Shown piece after piece: positions 34,330 to 43,298 of a stretch of 64,000 bases of DNA. This DNA comes from Nocardia rhizosphaerihabitans. Its GTDB lineage: Bacteria > Actinomycetota > Actinomycetes > Mycobacteriales > Mycobacteriaceae. The translations under genes were made by a program, and so were the position numbers. The notes under the pieces are model-generated. The model saw only the letters and a list, made by a program, of their open reading frames with translations. It was not told where the DNA came from and ran no database searches. The stretch lies in NCBI RefSeq assembly GCF_014646295.1, contig NZ_BMNE01000005.1:39743-103742 (forward strand), written 5' to 3'. Positions within the stretch are counted from its first letter, which is position 1. Each line of letters begins with the position of its first letter.

Positions 34330-36264
34330 ATGCCAGAAGTGGAACAGCACGACTACGACGTCGTGGTGATCGGGGCGGGCGGCGCGGGCTTGCGTGCCGT
34401 CATCGAGGCAAGGGAGCAGGGACTCTCGGTCGCGGTGGTGTGTAAGTCGTTGTTCGGCAAAGCGCACACCGTGATGGCCGAGGGCGGCTGCGCGGCCTCG
34501 ATGGGCAATGCCAACGAGAAGGACAACTGGCAGACCCATTTCAAGGACACCATGCGTGGTGGCAAGTTCCTCAACAACTGGCGGATGGCCGAACTGCACG
34601 CGCGCGAAGCCGCGGACCGGGTGTGGGAGCTGGAAACCTATGGCGCGCTGTTCGATCGGACGCCCGACGGGCGGATCAGCCAGCGCAACTTCGGCGGCCA
34701 CACCTATCCGCGCCTTGCTCACGTCGGCGACCGGACCGGTCTGGAACTGATCCGCACCATGCAGCAGAAGATCGTCTCGCTGCAGCAGGAGGACCACGCG
34801 GCCACCGGCGACTACGAGGCCAGGATCAAGGTCTTCGCCGAGTGCACGATCACCGAACTGCTCACCGACAACGGCCGCATCGCCGGCGCCTTCGGCTACT
34901 GGCGCGAGTCGGGCGGGCTGGTGTTGTTCAAGGCGCCCGCGATCGTGCTCGCCACCGGCGGCATCGGCAAGTCCTACAAGGTGACCTCGAACTCCTGGGA
35001 GTACACCGGCGACGGGCACGCGCTGGCACTGCGCTCTGGCGCGACGCTGATCAACATGGAATTCCTGCAGTTCCATCCGACCGGCATGGTCTGGCCGCCG
35101 AGTGTGAAGGGCATCCTGGTCACCGAGGGCGTGCGCGGTGACGGTGGCGTGCTGAAGAACTCCGAGGGCAAGCGGTTCATGTTCGACTACATCCCGCCGG
35201 TGTTCAAAGGCCAGTACGCCGAGACCGAGGCCGAGGCCGATCAGTGGTTGCGCGACAACGATTCCGCGCGCCGCACCCCCGACCTGCTCCCCCGCGACGA
35301 GGTCGCCAGGGCGATCAACGAGGAGGTCAAGGCCGGGCGCGGCACCGAACACGGTGGCGTCTACCTGGATATCGCCTCCCGCATGCCCGCCGACGAGATC
35401 GTGCGCAGGCTACCGTCGATGCACCACCAGTTCAAGGAACTGGCCGATGTCGACATCACCGCCGAACCGATGGAGGTCGGCCCGACCTGTCACTACGTGA
35501 TGGGCGGTGTCGAGGTCGACCCCGACACCGGCGCGGCGGTGGTACCCGGATTGTTCGCCGCCGGTGAGTGTTCCGGCGGCATGCACGGCTCGAACCGGCT
35601 CGGCGGCAATTCGCTGTCGGACCTGCTGGTGTTCGGCAGGCGGGCCGGGCTCGGCGCGTCGGCCTACGTCCAGCAGCTCACCGAGCGGCCCGCACCGGCC
35701 GACGCCGACATCGCCGCCGCCGCGAAAACCGCACTGGCACCGTTCGATCCACCCGCGGCGGGTGCGGGCGAGAACCCGTACACCCTGCACAGCGAGTTGC
35801 AGCAGACGATGAACGACCTGGTCGGCATCATCCGCAAGGAACACGAGGTGCGCGAGGCGATCGAGAAGCTGGCGCAGCTGCGCGCCCGATACGCCAATGT
35901 CACGGTGGAAGGAAAGCGGCAGTTCAATCCGGGCTGGCACCTGGCGCTCGACCTGGCCAACATGCTGCTGGTCAGCGAATGCGTGGCCGAGGCCGCGCTG
36001 CTGCGCACCGAGAGCCGCGGCGGGCACACCCGCGACGACCACCCCGGCATGAACCCGGACTGGCGCAACAAACTGCTGGTCTGCGCGATCGACCCCGCCA
36101 CGGCGGGACAGCCGATGCCGGCGATCACGGTCACCCCGGCCGATCAGACGCCGATGCGCGAGGACCTGCTCGCCCTGTTCGAACTGAGCGAACTCGAGAA
36201 GTACTACACCGAGCAGGAATTGGCCGAACATCCGGCCGCGGGCTCGACTGAGGGAAAGGCGTAG
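34330..36264 (+). CDS. sdhA: Succinate dehydrogenase/fumarate reductase flavoprotein subunit
   Basis: The 644-residue protein has the FAD-binding DYDVVVIGAGGAGLRAVIEA, the covalent-FAD histidine in KAHTVMAEGGCAAS, the substrate region QFHPTGMVWPPS, HYVMGGVEVD and ESRGGHTRDDHPGMN near the C-terminus. It oxidises succinate to fumarate at the inner face of the membrane. It follows GAGGAG in the 30-bp sdhC-sdhA gap and ends two bases before the sdhB start. Confidence 0.95.
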   Translation: MPEVEQHDYDVVVIGAGGAGLRAVIEAREQGLSVAVVCKSLFGKAHTVMAEGGCAASMGNANEKDNWQTHFKDTMRGGKFLNNWRMAELHAREAADRVWELETYGALFDRTPDGRISQRNFGGHTYPRLAHVGDRTGLELIRTMQQKIVSLQQEDHAATGDYEARIKVFAECTITELLTDNGRIAGAFGYWRESGGLVLFKAPAIVLATGGIGKSYKVTSNSWEYTGDGHALALRSGATLINMEFLQFHPTGMVWPPSVKGILVTEGVRGDGGVLKNSEGKRFMFDYIPPVFKGQYAETEAEADQWLRDNDSARRTPDLLPRDEVARAINEEVKAGRGTEHGGVYLDIASRMPADEIVRRLPSMHHQFKELADVDITAEPMEVGPTCHYVMGGVEVDPDTGAAVVPGLFAAGECSGGMHGSNRLGGNSLSDLLVFGRRAGLGASAYVQQLTERPAPADADIAAAAKTALAPFDPPAAGAGENPYTLHSELQQTMNDLVGIIRKEHEVREAIEKLAQLRARYANVTVEGKRQFNPGWHLALDLANMLLVSECVAEAALLRTESRGGHTRDDHPGMNPDWRNKLLVCAIDPATAGQPMPAITVTPADQTPMREDLLALFELSELEKYYTEQELAEHPAAGSTEGKA

Positions 36265-36266
36265 CG

Positions 36267-37013
36267 ATGGGGTACGACGCCCGGTTCCGGGTCTGGCGCG
36301 GTGATGTCGACGGCGGCGGTCTCGAGGACTTCACGGTGCTGGTGAACGAGGGCGAAGTGGTGCTCGACATCATCCATCGCCTACAGGCCACCCAGGCGCC
36401 CGATCTCGCGGTGCGCTGGAATTGCAAAGCGGGCAAATGTGGTTCGTGTTCGGCGGAGGTGAACGGCAGACCGGGGTTGCTGTGCATGACGCGAATGTCG
36501 ACGTTCACCCAGGACGAGGTGATCACGGTGACGCCGATGCGCACCTTCCCGATCATCAAGGATCTCGTCACCGACGTCTCGTTCAATTACGAGAAGGCAA
36601 GGGAGATACCATCTTTCACGCCGCCGGCAGATCTCGCACCGGGCGAGTACCGGATGAAACAGGTCGACGTGGAGCGTTCACAGGAGTTCCGCAAGTGCAT
36701 CGAGTGCTTCTTGTGCCAGAACACCTGTCATGTGGTGCGTGATCACGAAGACAACAAACAGGCCTTCGCCGGGCCGCGCTATCTGATGCGCATCACCGAA
36801 CTGGAGATGCATCCGCTCGACACCGCCGATCGCCGGGAAATGGCGCAGGAGGAGGCGGGTCTGAGCTATTGCAATATCACCAAATGCTGCACCGAGGTCT
36901 GCCCGGAGGGCATCAAGATCACCGACAACGCGTTGATTCCGTTGAAAGAGCGTGTTGTCGATCGCCGATACGACCCGATTGTCTGGCTCGGCAACAAACT
37001 GTTCCGCCGGTAG
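36267..37013 (+). CDS. sdhB: Succinate dehydrogenase/fumarate reductase iron-sulfur subunit
   Basis: The 248-residue protein has the [2Fe-2S] ligands in RWNCKAGKCGSCSAEVNGRPG...LLC and two further clusters through CIECFLCQNTCHV and CNITKCCTEVCPEGIKITD. It carries electrons from SdhA to the membrane subunit. The length and gene order are those of mycobacterial Sdh1. A long hairpin follows. Confidence 0.93.
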   Translation: MGYDARFRVWRGDVDGGGLEDFTVLVNEGEVVLDIIHRLQATQAPDLAVRWNCKAGKCGSCSAEVNGRPGLLCMTRMSTFTQDEVITVTPMRTFPIIKDLVTDVSFNYEKAREIPSFTPPADLAPGEYRMKQVDVERSQEFRKCIECFLCQNTCHVVRDHEDNKQAFAGPRYLMRITELEMHPLDTADRREMAQEEAGLSYCNITKCCTEVCPEGIKITDNALIPLKERVVDRRYDPIVWLGNKLFRR

Positions 37014-37067
37014 GCAGCTGCGCTGCGGGGTCCGCGCACGCGAACCCCGCAGCGACTGCTACCTACA
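37010..37067. terminator. Terminator hairpin after sdhB
   Basis: CGCTGCGGGG (37021-37030) pairs with CCCCGCAGCG (37045-37054) and the outer bases GTAGGCAG/CTGCTACC extend the stem with a small interruption. It separates sdhB from the convergent small membrane protein gene. Confidence 0.7.
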
Positions 37068-37260
37068 ACACGGCTACAGTCCCTACCGCGACTAATCCGA
37101 CCAGTAATCCGATGAACAGCGCCGCGAGCAACGAGCCGGTGAGCACATAGATTCCGACCGACGACACCGCGAAAAGCAGTATCACGATCAGGCGCTCCAC
37201 TCCGTCCTCAGGCGCCAGCCTCCGGTACCGGGGTGGCATTTTCTTCAACCCTCGGTCCAT
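37063..37260 (-). CDS. Small membrane protein (65 residues)
   Basis: Unrecognised. The protein has a basic N-terminus (MDRGLKKMPPRYRRLAPEDG) and two hydrophobic segments (RLIVILLFAVSSVGIYVLTG and LLAALFIGLLVGLVAVGTV) with a short loop. The composition is protein-like, but no strong ribosome binding site precedes the ATG. It lies between sdhB and the DUF397 cluster and convergent with sdhB. Confidence 0.45.
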   Translation of the reverse strand: MDRGLKKMPPRYRRLAPEDGVERLIVILLFAVSSVGIYVLTGSLLAALFIGLLVGLVAVGTVAVL

Positions 37261-37298
37261 AACCTAGGGCTACCCGCCGTGTCTTGATCCAAACGTGA

Positions 37299-37514
37299 TC
37301 AAGGACGATCGAACTCACCGTCGTGCACGCCTGCGGTGAACGCGGCCCATTCGCTCGGGGTGAAGATCAACACCGGTCCGTCGGGGTTTTTGCCGTCGCG
37401 TAGCGCGACATAGCCGTCCGCCAGCATGGCGACCTCGACGCTGCTGCCCGCCCCGGCGGTGCCCGCCCGCAGCCAGGTGGCGCCGGTGGTGTCGATGGTG
37501 CGCTTGCTGTTCAC
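37299..37514 (-). CDS. DUF397 domain protein
   Basis: The 71-residue protein has the DUF397 core: WLRAGTAGAGSSVEVAMLADGYVALRDGKNPDGPVLIFTPSEWAAFTAGV. DUF397 genes commonly follow XRE/DUF5753 regulators in actinobacteria, where some form regulatory pairs that affect development. It is the last of three overlapping genes (four-base overlap with the next DUF397). Confidence 0.85.
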   Translation of the reverse strand: MNSKRTIDTTGATWLRAGTAGAGSSVEVAMLADGYVALRDGKNPDGPVLIFTPSEWAAFTAGVHDGEFDRP

Positions 37515-37729
37515 CGTGCGCCCAGCGCGCAGGCGAACGCGCCGTTGTCGATGCCGCGGGTGAAGGCGTCCCAGCTCGGCCCGTCGAAGACCAGCGCGGG
37601 GCCCGCCGGGTTCTTGCTGTCACGGACGCCGACGCGCCCGCCGTACAGGAACGCGACTTCGACGCAGTCCTTGCCCGCGCCGCTGCGCGTGCTCTTGAAC
37701 CAATGTGCGTCGACGAGATCGAAACTCAT
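37511..37729 (-). CDS. DUF397 domain protein
   Basis: The 72-residue protein has the canonical WFKSTRSGAGKDCVEVAFLYGGRVGVRDSKNPAGPALVFDGPSWDAFTRGI. It is similar to its neighbour, suggesting a duplicated effector. It overlaps the XRE regulator gene by the four bases ATGA and the next DUF397 by four bases, so translational coupling is likely. Confidence 0.88.
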   Translation of the reverse strand: MSFDLVDAHWFKSTRSGAGKDCVEVAFLYGGRVGVRDSKNPAGPALVFDGPSWDAFTRGIDNGAFACALGAR

Positions 37730-38643
37730 GCCACATACTCCTTCGCGACCCGCCGCAGCAGGTCTCTACTCGGTTGAATATCCAGCGCATGACGCTGGAG
37801 GCACTCGTGAGCCCGGTCGTACCTTCTGACATCCGCGCGTCGTTCCAGGTAGAGATCGCCGGTGAAGCCTTCGGCATACACCACCGGCGGTTCGACCGGT
37901 TGCCCCTTGCTGTCGGTGCCGAACTCGAGAACCGTGAAAGGTCCGGTGGAGACTCCGAGTGGAACACCGGCGGCAAACGGCAGGATACGCAGAGCCACAT
38001 TGCTTCGGGTACTCGTGTCGGCAAGATGTCGCAGCTGCGCAGCCATTACCTTTGCATCACCGACGATGCGATGCAATACCGATTCGTGCAGAACCACATC
38101 GATCTCGGCGGGCGAATGCTTGCGGGTGATCAGCGCCTGCCGTTGCAGCCGCAACGCGACCCGGCGATCGAGTTCGTCGACCGAATCCTTCGGATAGCCC
38201 AGATGATTCAGCGCCCGCGCGTAGTCGGCCGTCTGCAGCAGACCGAGGACCAATTCGGACTGATAGGCCCGTAACCGATGTGCCGATGCCTCCAAACCCA
38301 CATAGATGTCGAAGTTTTCGGGAATCAGATCGCCGTAGGCGTGCCACCAGCTCTTGACAGCGGCCTGCTGCGCGAGACCGGTCAATCCTTCGGCGAGATC
38401 GTCGGGGATGCCGTAGATCCGGCACAGTTCGTGGATGTCGATCGTCCGAATGCGATCGGCCTGACCTTTTTCCAGGCGCTGCAGTGTGCTGGCGCCCCAT
38501 TCCATCAACTTGGCCGCCTCGGCGATGGTGAGACCCGCCTGGGTTCGCCAATCGCGCAGGTAGCGCCCGAGCTGTCGGCGCGGCAGCGTCGAGGAGACCC
38601 CCGCCGCCGTGCCGCCCGTTCCGGTCGATGCGTTCGTTGCCAC
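37726..38643 (-). CDS. XRE family regulator with DUF5753 domain (Scr1-type)
   Basis: The 305-residue protein has an N-terminal helix-turn-helix (LGRYLRDWRTQAGLTIAEAAKLMEWGASTLQRLEKGQADRI) and a C-terminal DUF5753 domain (VGLEASAHRLRAYQSELVLGLLQTADYARAL; VVLHESVLHRIVG). This is the regulator of the DUF397/XRE module. The GTG at 38643 is set by AGGAGGAG nine bases upstream. It is the first gene of a three-gene run of overlapping genes. Confidence 0.88.
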   Translation of the reverse strand: MATNASTGTGGTAAGVSSTLPRRQLGRYLRDWRTQAGLTIAEAAKLMEWGASTLQRLEKGQADRIRTIDIHELCRIYGIPDDLAEGLTGLAQQAAVKSWWHAYGDLIPENFDIYVGLEASAHRLRAYQSELVLGLLQTADYARALNHLGYPKDSVDELDRRVALRLQRQALITRKHSPAEIDVVLHESVLHRIVGDAKVMAAQLRHLADTSTRSNVALRILPFAAGVPLGVSTGPFTVLEFGTDSKGQPVEPPVVYAEGFTGDLYLERRADVRRYDRAHECLQRHALDIQPSRDLLRRVAKEYVA

Positions 38644-38826
38644 AGCCCCGCTCCTCCTGTGTTGTTCGCATCCCGCCACGACCCACAGCCCCGGCCTGGC
38701 GGCGGATTTCGTCCACTATGGGGAATCCTGCACTCCCCCTTGGATCTTGTGCTGGGAATTCGCGCTAAATATCGGGATCGGCGTGTACTGACCGTTAGCC
38801 GGACGGTTGCGTGCTGTGCTTGGTTC

Positions 38827-39033
38827 ATGCAATTGAGCGATGTGAACATGCATATTGCCGCTGCACTACTCGGTTGCGGCACCGATCCGGGGCCGATGGA
38901 TGCCGAACAGGCCCATGCCGCAATGCAATTGCACCTCGACTGCACTGTCGACGAGTGCCGGGTGCGCAGGCGGGCGCGCGACACCCTGGTGAACTCGGGG
39001 CGCTGCGTGCTCGACCAGCGCGCGATCCGTTAG
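38827..39033 (+). CDS. Small conserved Cys/His-containing protein
   Basis: The 68-residue protein reads MQLSDVNMHIAAALLGCGTDPGPMDAEQAH...LHLDCTVDECRVRRRARDTLVNSGRCVL. The Cys/His set (HLDC, DEC, GRC) suggests metal binding or a disulfide. An internal ATG at 38848 (MHIAAALLG) is also possible. It lies between the divergent XRE regulator and the convergent AlkA-like gene, ending in a four-base overlap with the latter. Confidence 0.6.
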   Translation: MQLSDVNMHIAAALLGCGTDPGPMDAEQAHAAMQLHLDCTVDECRVRRRARDTLVNSGRCVLDQRAIR

Positions 39034-39977
39034 CGGCGCCGGTGGTCGGTGATCGGGGTGCGCGGGCCGAATTTCGGCTTGTGCGCCTGGCCGCTGAGCG
39101 CGAGCAGCCGGACCGCTCGATAGCGGTGCGGGCGTAGCGGTTCCAGGTACTCGATCATCTCCGCGTCGTCGATCGGGCGGCCGAGCAGGCTCCAGCCGAC
39201 CACCGCGGCCAGGTGATAGTCGCCGACCGAGAGGGCGTCGGCGTCACCGAAGGCTCGTTGCGCGGTCTCGGCAACCGTCCAGACACCGATGCCGGGGAGG
39301 CTGCGCAGCCGTTGCGCGGCTTCGGCGGGCGGCAGGTCGGCGGTGCGCTCGATCGAGTCGGCCACCCGGGCGGCGCGCACGATCGTCTGCGCGCGCTGCG
39401 GTCCGACATTGGCCCGGTGGTACTTCCACGACGGGATGCGCCGCCAGGTCTCGGCGTCGGGCGCGACCATCAGTCCGGCGGGTCCGGGGCCCGGCGCCTT
39501 CGTCCCGAACTCGCGCACCAGGCTCCGCCAGGAGGCGAACGACGACTTCGTGTGCACCTTCTGCTCGAGGATCGCGGGTACCAGCGATTCGAACACCAAC
39601 CCGGTCCGCAGCATGCGCAGGCCGGGCACCACGCGATGGGCTTCGACCAGCTTGGGATGGGCGGGAGCGAAGCCGGTGAGGTCTTCCTCGAGGCAGAGCA
39701 TCCGGTCCAGACCGGCCAGGAATTCCTCGGCGCCCGGCCCCCAGGCCCGCGCGTGCGCGCCGTCGCGACCGTCCTGGGTGAGCCGGTAGGTGACCACGCC
39801 GCTGCGCATCCGCGAGGCGTGCCAGTGCGCGCCGTCGAGGCCGACGTGGTGGCACGGATCGCCGCCGCCGCGCCGCAGCGGGGTGACGGTCAGCCCGATG
39901 TCGAACGGCCTGCTCGACCGGACGGTCCTGGACAGCCCGGCCGTCGACAGGCCGGGGTCGAGGGTCTGATCGCGCAC
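39030..39977 (-). CDS. DNA-3-methyladenine glycosylase II-like (AlkA family)
   Basis: The 315-residue protein has the helix-hairpin-helix GPD pattern: LRSLPGIGVWTVAETAQRAFGDADALSVGDYHLA, with the catalytic Asp in GDYHL. The N-terminal part (FVLRAHPGGL-like, FDIGLTVTPLRRGGGDPC) is longer than in small glycosylases. It would excise alkylated purines in base excision repair. No regulator of adaptive response is adjacent. Confidence 0.75.
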   Translation of the reverse strand: MRDQTLDPGLSTAGLSRTVRSSRPFDIGLTVTPLRRGGGDPCHHVGLDGAHWHASRMRSGVVTYRLTQDGRDGAHARAWGPGAEEFLAGLDRMLCLEEDLTGFAPAHPKLVEAHRVVPGLRMLRTGLVFESLVPAILEQKVHTKSSFASWRSLVREFGTKAPGPGPAGLMVAPDAETWRRIPSWKYHRANVGPQRAQTIVRAARVADSIERTADLPPAEAAQRLRSLPGIGVWTVAETAQRAFGDADALSVGDYHLAAVVGWSLLGRPIDDAEMIEYLEPLRPHRYRAVRLLALSGQAHKPKFGPRTPITDHRRR

Positions 39978-40096
39978 CCGACCATTGTGCGCGCCCGATC
40001 CGGTGCCGACCTGGATTCGTAATATTCACCACGTGGACCGCGATACATCCTCCGTTGGCAAACAACCGGCATCCCATCGCCGCAGGAGGTAAACCG

Positions 40097-40201
40097 ATGA
40101 TCACCAACGCGCTCAACTGGCTGCTGGCAGCGTGGGGCAGTGGGTCCGCGGGCAGCTCGGGTTACCAGATCGCGCCGGGAACGCTGCCGCACGGTAGCTG
40201 A
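40097..40201 (+). CDS. Small 34-residue protein with strong ribosome binding site
   Basis: The ATG at 40097 follows GCAGGAGG with seven bases between them. The product is MITNALNWLLAAWGSGSAGSSGYQIAPGTLPHGS, which begins with a short amphipathic-hydrophobic segment and continues as a Gly/Ser/Pro chain. A perfect 11-bp hairpin follows the stop, so promoter-gene-terminator organisation is complete. I do not recognise a family. It could be a membrane micropeptide or a secreted or modified peptide. Confidence 0.55.
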   Translation: MITNALNWLLAAWGSGSAGSSGYQIAPGTLPHGS

Positions 40202-40204
40202 GCT

Positions 40205-40237
40205 CCGTTCGACGGATACTGCGAGGCCGTCGAACGG
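40205..40237 (+). terminator. Hairpin after the 34-residue ORF
   Basis: CCGTTCGACGG (40205-40215) and CCGTCGAACGG (40227-40237) form a perfect 11-bp stem with an 11-nt loop, four bases after the stop codon. It also lies before the stop of the convergent FAD/Fe-S gene. Confidence 0.7.
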
Positions 40238-40268
40238 GCAAGCTCCTGCACCGGTCGGCTGACCCGCG

Positions 40269-43200
40269 TCAGTCACCGAGCAGGTAGGACGCCAACGGCA
40301 CACCGCGGGTGCCGGCCAGCTGAGCGGCCTGGGTTCGGCAGGAGAAGCCGTCCGCCAGGAACGTCGCTCCAGGTGGGGCGGCGCGCAGAGCCGGGAGCAG
40401 CGCGTTCTCGGCGACGGCCACCGAGACGTCGTAGTGGCCTTTCTGCATGCCGAAGTTGCCGGCCAGCCCGCAGCACCCGGCGAGCTCGTCGACGGTGACG
40501 CCCATCGCGGCCAGGATCGCCCGTTCCGCGGCGAAGCCACCCACGGCGTGCTGGTGGCAGTGCGGCTGAACGACGACCGTCTCGCCGGTGCGTCGCGGCG
40601 GCTGCCAGCCGGGGTGCTCGAGCAGGAATTCGGCGAGCGTGCGCACGGCGGCGGCAACCTGTGGTGCGCGCGGGTCTTGGGGGAGTAGTTCGGGCAGGTC
40701 GGCGCGCAGTGCGGCGGTGCACGACGGTTCGAGGCCGACGACCGATCCGCCAGCTGCCACGTGATCGGCCAGCGCGTCGAGAGTGGCCCGCAGGCGGGCG
40801 CGGGCGCCGCCGAGCTGCCCGGTGGTGATCCAGGTCAGTCCGCAACAGACGCGAGCCGCCGGGATACGGACGCGATAGCCGAGCTGTTCGAGCAGCAGGG
40901 TCGCGGCCACGGCGTTGTCCGGGGCGAACGTGTCGGTGAACGTATCCACCCACAGCATGACCTCGCCGCAGGTACCGATCAGCGGACCGGCCGCCGCACC
41001 CACTGCCGCGCCGCTCGCTGCTGCGTCACCTGTAGCCTGGCCGCCCACAGCTGCGTCACCCGCAGCCGTGCGGCCTGCGGCGGCGTCACCTGCGGCGCCG
41101 TCACCCGCAGTCGTGGCGGCAGGTGTTGCGGCGGTATGCGTTGCGGCATCTAGGGGCAGGTTCATCAGGAGGTGTCGGTGGGGGGTGCGTTGCAGGGCGA
41201 TCGGGGCTGGATCGGTGCGGTTGTTGCCGCCGATGTCCTGCCAGATTCGGCGGAATGAGGTGGCCGCCAGGGCGGGGGCCTCGCGACGGGGGTCGATTCC
41301 CGCGGCGCGCATGGCGGTGCGCCGGAGCATTGGGCGGGCGGCGAGGGCGTTGGCAAGGCGGGGGAAGCGTTGTGCGGCGGTGAGCCAGCGGGGGAGTTGG
41401 CCGAGGACGTAGTGGTCTAGGGGGCGGGGGCGATGGTGGTAGCGGCGGTGGAGGACTTCGGATTTGTAGGTCGCCATGTCGACCCCGGCCGGGCAGTCCG
41501 ATGCACAGGCCTTGCAGGACAGGCACAGGTCCAGGGATTGCTCGACTGCTGGTGCGCGCCAGTCGAGTTCGCCGCGGACTACCTCCTGGAGCACCCTGGC
41601 GCGCCCGCGTGTGGTGTCTTTTTCGTCGGCGGTCGCCAGGTAGGACGGGCACATGAAGCCGCCGGAACCGCGAGTGTCGGCGCGGCACTTGCCGATTCCT
41701 ACACATCTGTGCACAGCTGTGGATAAATCTCCTGCGTCGGCGGACAGGGCGAAGCCGCCTGCCTTGGCCAGTGGCCGGAGCCCAGCCACGCGCAGATCGG
41801 CGTCTACGGGATTCGGTGCGACCAGTACTCCTGGATTCAGCACGTCATCGGGGTCGAACAGGGCCTTGAAGCCAGCGAAGGTGGCGCGGGCGGCAGGGGA
41901 GTACATCACCGTGAGCAGTTCGGATCTGGCTCGTCCGTCGCCGTGTTCGCCCGACAGTGAGCCACCGTGGCGCACAACCAATTCGGCTGCCTCGAACAGG
42001 AAGGAGCGGAACTTTTGTGGCGCGTCCGCGATCGGGAAGTCGAGCCGGACGTGGATGCAGCCGTCACCGATGTGGCCGTACAGCAGTCCGTCGACCTCGT
42101 ATTCCGCAGTGAGTGCGGCGAATTCACGGAGGTACGTGCCCAAGCGCTCCGGCGGGACAGCGGCGTCCTCCCAGCCGGGCCACGCCGGTTTACCGTCCGG
42201 TGTCCGCCCGGCCAATCCCGCACCGTCGGCGCGGATTCGCCAAAGAGCCGCAGTGGCAGCGGGATCGGTGACGATCCGGTAGTCGTCGGCGTTGGCTTCC
42301 CGGCACAACCGCTCGGCGGCGGCCAGTGCTTCGGCGGCACTCGCACCAGCGGTTTCCACGAACAGCCATCCACGGCCGCGCGGCAGCTCGGGCACCGTCC
42401 CCCGATGGGCGCGCACCCGGTCGACCAGTCCGGCGTCGATACCCTCTACCGCGACGGGCGCGCACCCGGTCACCGCGGCGACATCGTCTGCCGCCGTGGC
42501 GATATCGGGATAGCCGAGGACAGTCAGCACAGTCGCGGCAGGCAATGGCGTGAGTTCGATCTCGGCCTCGAGCAGCAGTCCACAGGTGCCCTCGGTTCCC
42601 ACGAACGCTTTCGCGATCGACGCACTGCGTTCCGGCAGTAGATGTTCCAGCCCGTAGCCGGAGGCTTGCCTGTCGAACCTGCCCAGTTCGGTGCGCAATA
42701 CCGCGAGGTTGCTATTCGTGAAACCGGAAAGACCTGGGACCTCGGCGAGATTCGTGCCGAGCACGCGCTGCGTGGCGGTCCCGTCGATGACGCGCAGCGA
42801 TCGCACGGTGTCGGACGTGCGTCCCCAGGCCAGCGCGTGTGGCCCACAGGCGTTGTTGCCGATCATCCCGCCCAGCGTGCACCGGTCCTGCGTGGACGGA
42901 TCGGGTCCGAACCGCAGGCGCTCGGGTCGCAACCGTCGTTGCAGGTCCGACAGCACGACGCCCGGCTGGACCACCGCCGTACGCGCCTCGGGATCGACCG
43001 CCCGGATGGCCCGCATATGCCTGCTGAAATCGAGCACGATGCCGGGGCCGACCGCATTGCCCGCCACCGAGGTGCCCCCGCCGCGCGCGGTCACCGCCAG
43101 CCCCTGTTCGCGGGCGAAGGTCACTGTCGCGGCGACGTCGGCATCGTGGCGGGGAAACACGACCATCGCGGGCCGGACCCGGTAGTTGGAGGCGTCCGAG

Positions 43201-43298
43201 GAGTACTCCGCGAGTCTGCGCGTCGAGGCGTCGACCGCACAGGTGACCCGGCCACGCAGGGCATCGGCCAGCAACTCCGCACTCCGGATCTCGTCCAC
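40269..43298 (-). CDS. FAD-linked oxidase fused to an Fe-S (CCG-domain) oxidoreductase
   Basis: The 1009-residue protein has an N-terminal PCMH-type FAD domain (VVFPRHDADVAATVTFAREQGLAVTARGGGTSVAG, GGMIGNNACGPHALAWGRTSDTV). A FAD-linked oxidase C-domain, a ferredoxin-type [4Fe-4S] pair (CVGIGKCRADTRG, LCLSCKACASDCPAGVDM) and CCG domains (VCCGLTWITTG, CCGLAGNFGMQKGHY) follow. The architecture fits D-lactate or glycolate dehydrogenases and related GlcD-GlcF fusions. An Ala/Gly/Thr-rich repeated insertion (about residues 717-772) separates the Fe-S from the CCG region. A terminator precedes it on the plus side. Confidence 0.85.
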   Translation of the reverse strand: MDEIRSAELLADALRGRVTCAVDASTRRLAEYSSDASNYRVRPAMVVFPRHDADVAATVTFAREQGLAVTARGGGTSVAGNAVGPGIVLDFSRHMRAIRAVDPEARTAVVQPGVVLSDLQRRLRPERLRFGPDPSTQDRCTLGGMIGNNACGPHALAWGRTSDTVRSLRVIDGTATQRVLGTNLAEVPGLSGFTNSNLAVLRTELGRFDRQASGYGLEHLLPERSASIAKAFVGTEGTCGLLLEAEIELTPLPAATVLTVLGYPDIATAADDVAAVTGCAPVAVEGIDAGLVDRVRAHRGTVPELPRGRGWLFVETAGASAAEALAAAERLCREANADDYRIVTDPAATAALWRIRADGAGLAGRTPDGKPAWPGWEDAAVPPERLGTYLREFAALTAEYEVDGLLYGHIGDGCIHVRLDFPIADAPQKFRSFLFEAAELVVRHGGSLSGEHGDGRARSELLTVMYSPAARATFAGFKALFDPDDVLNPGVLVAPNPVDADLRVAGLRPLAKAGGFALSADAGDLSTAVHRCVGIGKCRADTRGSGGFMCPSYLATADEKDTTRGRARVLQEVVRGELDWRAPAVEQSLDLCLSCKACASDCPAGVDMATYKSEVLHRRYHHRPRPLDHYVLGQLPRWLTAAQRFPRLANALAARPMLRRTAMRAAGIDPRREAPALAATSFRRIWQDIGGNNRTDPAPIALQRTPHRHLLMNLPLDAATHTAATPAATTAGDGAAGDAAAGRTAAGDAAVGGQATGDAAASGAAVGAAAGPLIGTCGEVMLWVDTFTDTFAPDNAVAATLLLEQLGYRVRIPAARVCCGLTWITTGQLGGARARLRATLDALADHVAAGGSVVGLEPSCTAALRADLPELLPQDPRAPQVAAAVRTLAEFLLEHPGWQPPRRTGETVVVQPHCHQHAVGGFAAERAILAAMGVTVDELAGCCGLAGNFGMQKGHYDVSVAVAENALLPALRAAPPGATFLADGFSCRTQAAQLAGTRGVPLASYLLGD

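Noticed and set aside
32074..35352. A 1092-codon minus-strand open reading frame spanning the thiolase-like gene and sdhC/sdhA
   Set aside because: Only the part up to 33258 has thiolase sequence; the rest is the antisense of sdhC and sdhA, whose protein signatures are unambiguous. Long antisense frames are normal in this GC content.
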